Assembly (NCBI GenBank): GCA_036897095.1
Contig: JAYMSP010002993.1
Span: 1 to 21,618 of the forward strand
Length of the DNA: 21,618 bases
DNA from: Plantago elongata
Lineage: Eukaryota > Streptophyta > Magnoliopsida > Lamiales > Plantaginaceae
Reading direction: 5' to 3'
Positions 17,811-21,618 of this stretch are shown here, piece by piece (positions within the stretch are counted from its first letter, which is position 1; every line of letters begins with the position of its first letter). The translations under genes and the position numbers were made by a program. Below the pieces are notes generated by a model, which was not told the DNA's origin, made no database searches, and saw nothing but the letters and a program-made list of their open reading frames with translations.

Positions 17811-18524
17811 TGTTGCACCAACATTCAATGTAACATTATTTGTTCAACATATTACACTTTGCAGGATTATGGACTCTATTGTTTAATTACCATTTTTCAC
17901 TAATACTTATCTAGTTCCACGTGTGTTTAGTCTTTGTTTCATGCAGGAGTTTTCTTATATTAAGAGAGACACCAAAGAAATCGTATCTCAACAAAATATC
18001 AAGAGCAGTTGGTTCTTGGAGTGAACAAGAAGCAATGGACTTTTGGTAGTTGAGATTTTGTGGACTCTTGAAGATAAGGATAATCAATAAAATTCATGGA
18101 CTTGATCTGGTCAGATGAACATCTATAAATACAAGATCAAGCTCAACGTGAAGAGTACTTCATGAAAAGCAAGAACTCATTGTCATAGCATAGATACTCT
18201 TCATGTTTACTAGTCTTTGTAATCTTCTAGCTAGATCTTCTAGATAGATAGATTTAGAATAGGGTTTTTTCTATTCTGACTAGTATTTTGTGGTTCAAGA
18301 TCTCTTGAATCCTTTTGTACATACATTGCTTGTTTTAGTGGATATTTGTCGAAAGACTTCGACAGGTATATATCTACATACCTGCTAAGATTATTTGCTT
18401 ATTATTCTGTTTATTTTCGCTGCTCTGTTTCATACTCTGTTACACACACTGTTGCACCAACATTCGTACCAACGTTAGTGAAAACAACATATTAGTACAA
18501 AAGTCCCGGTCCTATATTCTTTCA
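17811..18524 (+). repeat. Probable 5' LTR of the copia element
   Basis: The right border (...TTCTTTCA at 18524) is set by the PBS-like sequence that follows. The left border is a guess: TGTTGCACC at 17811 starts with TG, and the 18-base sequence ACTGTTGCACCAACATTC is repeated exactly at 17809-17826 and 18448-18465. The length (~714 bp) is plausible. A TATA box is present inside. Confidence 0.55.
18123..18130 (+). promoter_or_regulatory. TATA box of the copia LTR
   Basis: CTATAAATACAAG lies in mid-LTR with AATAAA about 35 bases before it. This is a usual U3 promoter layout. Confidence 0.5.
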
Positions 18525-18540
18525 ATTGGCATCAAGAGAC
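18525..18540 (+). other. Degenerate copia primer-binding site
   Basis: ATTGGCATCAAGAGAC is close to the usual ATTGGTATCAGAGC, differing by one substitution and inserted bases. It sits directly after the CA that ends the LTR. Confidence 0.6.
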
Positions 18541-18584
18541 AACCACCTAACTGATTGGTGTGTTGGACTTTTGTACTTATTGAC

Positions 18585-19750
18585 ATGGATCCACTTAATC
18601 CAGATCTGAATAGGTTCCCATTTTGTATGGTCCAAATTATTCCCATTAGAAACCAAGACTAAGACCACATATCAAATCAATTGATATATGTGCTTGAAAA
18701 TCTGTGTTGGACGGTTATAAGATACCACGATTAGCACCTAATGCTAGTGGTGATGTATTAATCAAACCAGAAAGTCAATGGACGGATGATGAAAGGAAGG
18801 AATCTTCCTACAATAAGAAAGCTCTCAATGCGATATACTCTTACATTGATATCCACATGTCCACTCATTCAAAATTGTATGACATCCAAGGATGCTTGGA
18901 AAACTTTACAAACTCATTGTGAAGGTGATTGATACAAGTGTTCTTGAAAGGAAGTTCACTAAGGATATGAGTGATGATGAGATTTCAAATAATGAAGTCG
19001 ATGAATCTGACAATTCTAAGGATTCTGATCAGCAGGCTATGTCTCTTTCAACTATTATAACTAGTCAGAATTCAGAGAAACAATGTGTGAGTCACTGTGA
19101 CAATCACAATGTCAGTGATAGAGATAGGAACAGTATATTGGAACTAGTTATATATCTTTGGTGCGATGATCCAGATGATCCAGAGAACTATTTCTCTGAT
19201 GAGCATGAAGTCACTGACCATTTGAATATGAATTATCGTGATTTGCATGGATCTCGTATGTCTGACACAGGTTCCTCTCCAGATCTAGACTTAGGCCGAG
19301 ATCAACTAATCCTTGAACTACACTATGTCTGAATATATCTTGCAGAAGTACAAGGAGATGAAGAAATCTATCAAACCTCTAAAAAGGGAGAATGTTGAAC
19401 TCAAGGATTCACTGGTTCGGTTAGAGGTCTTGTTGACCAAGAAGGATGCTGAGATCCAGGAACTGACCACCAAGCTAGAGAAAGTCGAGACAATCCTAGC
19501 CAAATGGAATCCAGGTACAGTTGCACTTAATAGTGCCATACATCAAGATAATGAAGGTACTAATGGTCTTGGTTTCTCAAACTCTACTACTCTTTGTTCT
19601 ACACCTAATAAAGGAAAAGATTTTGCTTTCTTGAAAAATGCACCAAAGTTTGTGAAAGAAAAGGAAAAATAGCCTAAGAAAATGTTTGTGTGTCAATTTT
19701 GCCTGCGACCTGGACACAAGAAACAATATTGCTTTCTTTTGAAAAAATAG
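18585..19750 (+). pseudogene. Copia gag, broken and internally deleted
   Basis: ATG 18585 opens MDPLNPDLNRFPF in frame 0, then the family sequence continues in frame 2 (GPNYSH, LRPHIKSIDICA, KSVLDGYKIPRLAPN, LIKPESQWTDDE). Frame 2 has TAG 18647 and TGA 18695, both at positions where the family has Trp. The following CHG-like helix (TSKDAWKTLQTHCEG, about 18880-18925) is in frame 0. The central gag then appears to be missing: the reading passes to an acidic Ser/Asp-rich tail (KDMSDDEISNNEVDESDN). Frame 2 at 19313-19672 holds a coiled coil (YKEMKKSIKPLKRENVELKD on to KLEKVETILAKWN). After TAG 19670 the CCHC knuckle CQFCLRPGHKKQYC (19691-19732) is intact. The product would package element RNA. 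Confidence 0.8.
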
Positions 19751-20214
19751 GGAAAATTCAGCCAATGTTGCGACCCACTGTCGCAACCGATGTTACTACA
19801 ACAATGATAACAACATCAGTTGAACAGAAGGTGAAAAAGAACAAAGGTAAGAATGTTTGGATACCTAGACCTGATGATAAGCAGTCTGAACTGAATCTAA
19901 AGTGCAATGTTGTGCTATCTGCTTTAAGTACTCATCATAAGACAGTTTGGTACTTTGATAGTGGTTGCTCTAGACATATGACAGATTCCATGAAGAATTT
20001 GAAAAACTTTTTTGCTCAAGAGATGAGTAGAGTTATGCTTAGCTCTATGTGTTTATCTAAACGTTTACGAGCTGAGGTTGTGAACATTGTGTGTTATATC
20101 ATTAACCGTGTTTACTTGAGACCTGGTACTACTTCCACTCCCTATGAACTCCTAAAAGGAAAGAAACCCAACCTTCAATATTTTCATGTTTTTGATTGTG
20201 TACATGCTAGATGA
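19751..20214 (+). pseudogene. Copia protease fused to integrase C-terminal fragment
   Basis: Frame 1 is open to TGA 20212-20214. It holds a Thr/Val-rich spacer, then the protease active site WYFDSGCSRHMT (Asp-Ser-Gly at 19957-19965, intact). After KNLKNFF (about 20010) the sequence jumps to SRVMLSSMCLSKRL, then AEVVNIVCYIINRVYLRPGT and GKKPNLQYFHVF, which is the region just past the integrase catalytic core. The rest of the protease, the GAG-pre-integrase zinc domain and the entire DDE core are missing. The frame begins upstream (19690) but only the part after ~19750 is in the true reading; before that the zinc-knuckle frame is the real one. Confidence 0.85.
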
Positions 20215-20692
20215 CAGGGAGCATCTTGGGAAGTTTGATAACATGATTGGACATGAAATCTTTGTTGGCTACTCTTGAAACAACCATGAATTCTGGGTTT
20301 ATAACCCTCGCACCAAGGTTGTTCAAGGGTGAGTCAATGTCAAATTTGATAACAATATTTCTTTTGTTCAGTCTTAGATTAATACATGTATAGAGATGCT
20401 CAACATTGAGATGGTGAACTCACAGGAACAACCAAACTTGGAGCTGCAATTAGATACACCTGAAGCATATGTGACTAGCACTGTTGCAACCACTGTTGCT
20501 CTCACTATTGTAGCAACACATGAGGAATTCAGCTCCTCTGATGATGAGGACACTGTAGCAAATCTTGTAGTTGAGGTTGACATCTTCCAGGAACCCACTT
20601 CTCAGGCACTGAATAATGCCAAAAGATATCCTCCACCAAGGATTCTGAAGTTCCACCCCACCTCCCAAATCATTGGGATGTCACCGAAGTAA
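20201..20692 (+). pseudogene. Copia integrase C-terminus and IN-RT linker
   Basis: Frame 2 takes over from frame 1 near 20200 (LDDREHLGKFDNMIGHEIFVGYS, NNHEFWVYNPRTKVVQG), interrupted by TGA at 20276 and 20330 and TAG after FVQS (~20376). From 20396 it is open to TAA 20690 as the acidic linker, including STVATTVALTIVAT, SSSDDEDTVA and KFHPTSQIIG. The last motif is the conserved marker just before copia RT. Confidence 0.75.
20480..20515 (+). repeat. 12-bp in-frame tandem repeat in the copia linker
   Basis: Three units: ACTGTTGCAACC, ACTGTTGCTCTC, ACTATTGTAGCA, reading TVAT-TVAL-TIVA. The sequence resembles the LTR motif ACTGTTGCACC. Confidence 0.75.
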
Positions 20693-20859
20693 GTCACCTT
20701 CAAAGCAAGCCAATGATCAACTACAAGGACATGGTAAGGTCGAGTCTATGTACCAACAGTGAAGGTACACTGTACCTTGTAAACTCCTCTTGCTTTGTAT
20801 CTCTTGTTGAACCAAAAAATGTCAAAGGAGCCTTTTGAATGGCTACATAGACAAAGAGG
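20693..20859 (+). pseudogene. Decayed start of copia RT region
   Basis: SLVEPKNVKGAF in frame 1 (about 20800-20835) corresponds to the motif that opens the RT region, followed by TGA 20836 and TAG 20848. The N-terminal half of RT that should follow is absent. Confidence 0.6.
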
Positions 20860-21162
20860 TTTGAGGATCCACACCACCCTAACCATGTTTTTAAACTGAA
20901 AAAGTTACTTTATGAGTTGAAACAAGCTCCTCGAGCTTGGTATGATAGGTTGGCTGGGTTTCTCTTATCTTTCGGATTTACTCGTGGTGAGGCTGATAGA
21001 ACATTGTTTATTCTACGCCAAGGTTCTGATATTTGTGTTGCCCAAATATATGTTGATGACATTGTATTTGGGTCTACTAATTCTACTTTAGTAGATGTTT
21101 TTGTTGCAGTCATGACAGGTACGTTTCAAATGGGCATGATTGGTGAGCTCAACTTCTTCTAG
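20860..21162 (+). pseudogene. Copia reverse transcriptase, C-terminal half
   Basis: Frame 1 reads FEDPHHPNHVFKLKKLLYEL, KQAPRAWYDRL and the catalytic box Y-V-D-D (21049-21060) in QIYVDDIVFGSTN, then MGMIGELNFF. The catalytic pair is intact but the first part of RT (fingers and the first catalytic Asp) is deleted. The frame ends at TAG 21160-21162 because of a one-base loss in the run before it. Confidence 0.9.
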
Positions 21163-21618
21163 GACTTCAAATCAATCAAGGAAAATCTGGCCTCTTTCTG
21201 TCTCAAGAGAAGTATGCCAGAAACTTGGTGAAAAGGTTTGGTCTAGGCAGTTCTAAGACTTGCACTTCACCTATGTCCACCACTGTGAAACTCAGCAAAC
21301 ACGATGTTGATACCACTATTGACACCACCGTGTCTGTCACTATTGATCCAACACTATCAAAAATAGACAGTATCCTGTATTTATCAGCTAGTAGACCAGG
21401 CATTATGTTCTCGGTATGCTTGTGTGCAAGGTACCAATCTAATTCCAATGCTATTCACTTATATGCGATTAAACATATTCTCAAATACATATCTGGAACT
21501 GCTAGTCAAGGATTATGGTACACTAGGGAAACATACACTAACCTCATTGGGTTTAGTGATTCGGACTATGCTGGGGACACTGATTATCGAAAATTCATAA
21601 GTGGTGGATGCTCTTATT
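21159..21618 (+). pseudogene. Copia RT thumb and RNase H start, open to the edge
   Basis: Frame 0 is open from 21159 to the window end. It begins LGLQINQGKSGLFLSQEKYA, passes a Thr/Asp/Val-rich insert (about 21300-21345), then LYLSASRPGIMFSVCLCARY and the RNase H opening IGFSDSDYAGD (Asp at 21558). A few residues before LYLSASRP are missing relative to the family. It continues beyond the window. Confidence 0.85.

Larger units (their letters stand above)
17811..21618 (+). mobile_element. Decayed Ty1/copia element, runs off the right edge
   Basis: Order on the + strand: LTR, degenerate PBS, gag, protease, integrase remnant, reverse transcriptase, RNase H. Integrase before RT is the diagnostic gene order of Ty1/copia. 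The element is interrupted by stops, frame changes and at least two internal deletions (near 20010-20020 and near 20836-20860), with a probable third in gag near 18930. The 3' LTR, if any, lies beyond the window. It inserted about 270 bp downstream of the F-box pair. Confidence 0.88.

Noticed and set aside
1..21618. tRNA genes, rRNA, CRISPR-like arrays, telomere or satellite arrays
   Set aside because: I looked for conserved tRNA B-box sequences and regular arrays on both strands by eye and found none convincing.

Overview
This window looks like nuclear DNA from a flowering plant, most likely a eudicot. The non-genic sequence is strongly AT-rich. The window holds two classes of plant LTR retrotransposon with primer-binding sites for initiator tRNA-Met, plant-type MITEs, and an F-box/DUF295 (SKIP23-like) gene pair with a short 3' intron. 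I cannot name the species. I see no rRNA, tRNA, CRISPR or bacterial-type features.

Layout. (1) 1-3841: a decayed Ty3/gypsy chromovirus (Tekay/Del-like) on the + strand. It has the right part of a 5' LTR, a PBS, gag with two zinc knuckles, protease, reverse transcriptase, then an internal deletion that removes most of RNase H and the integrase core, and a short pol C-terminal piece. No 3' LTR is visible. (2) 3842-12880: AT-rich intergenic DNA with several small elements. These are a one-ended Stowaway remnant (~5209), a transcript-3'-end-like segment on the - strand (~5260-5560), a 61-bp tandem duplication (6118), a diverged ~116-bp tandem duplication (6366), a clean non-autonomous Mutator-like element with a 10-bp target-site duplication (7329-8344), and a 233-bp Stowaway MITE with TA duplications (12061-12293). 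(3) 12890-14330: a promoter/5'-leader-like stretch with no coding region I can attach to it. (4) 14295-17560: a tandem duplication of a SKIP23-like F-box/DUF295 gene. Each copy keeps its TATA box and 3' intron, but each is broken by its own lesions. (5) ~17811-21618: a decayed Ty1/copia element on the + strand, running off the right edge, with a 5' LTR, degenerate PBS, gag with coiled coil and zinc knuckle, and pol fragments separated by at least two internal deletions.

How it fits together. There is no functioning pathway here. The window is an accessory, transposon-rich plant locus around a decaying F-box tandem pair. An intact version of the F-box genes would encode substrate receptors of an SCF ubiquitin ligase. 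As read, copy 1 could give only an F-box-only peptide of about 66 residues and copy 2 about 34 residues, unless there is readthrough. Both LTR elements lack an intact integrase, so neither could move on its own.

I did not find an obviously new biological system. The points most worth checking are the Mutator-like element with an unexplained minus-strand open frame inside it, the F-box-only remnant under a retained promoter, the fully open in-frame intron of F-box copy 1, and the lineage-specific Thr/Val-rich repeats scattered through the copia polyprotein and echoed in its LTR.
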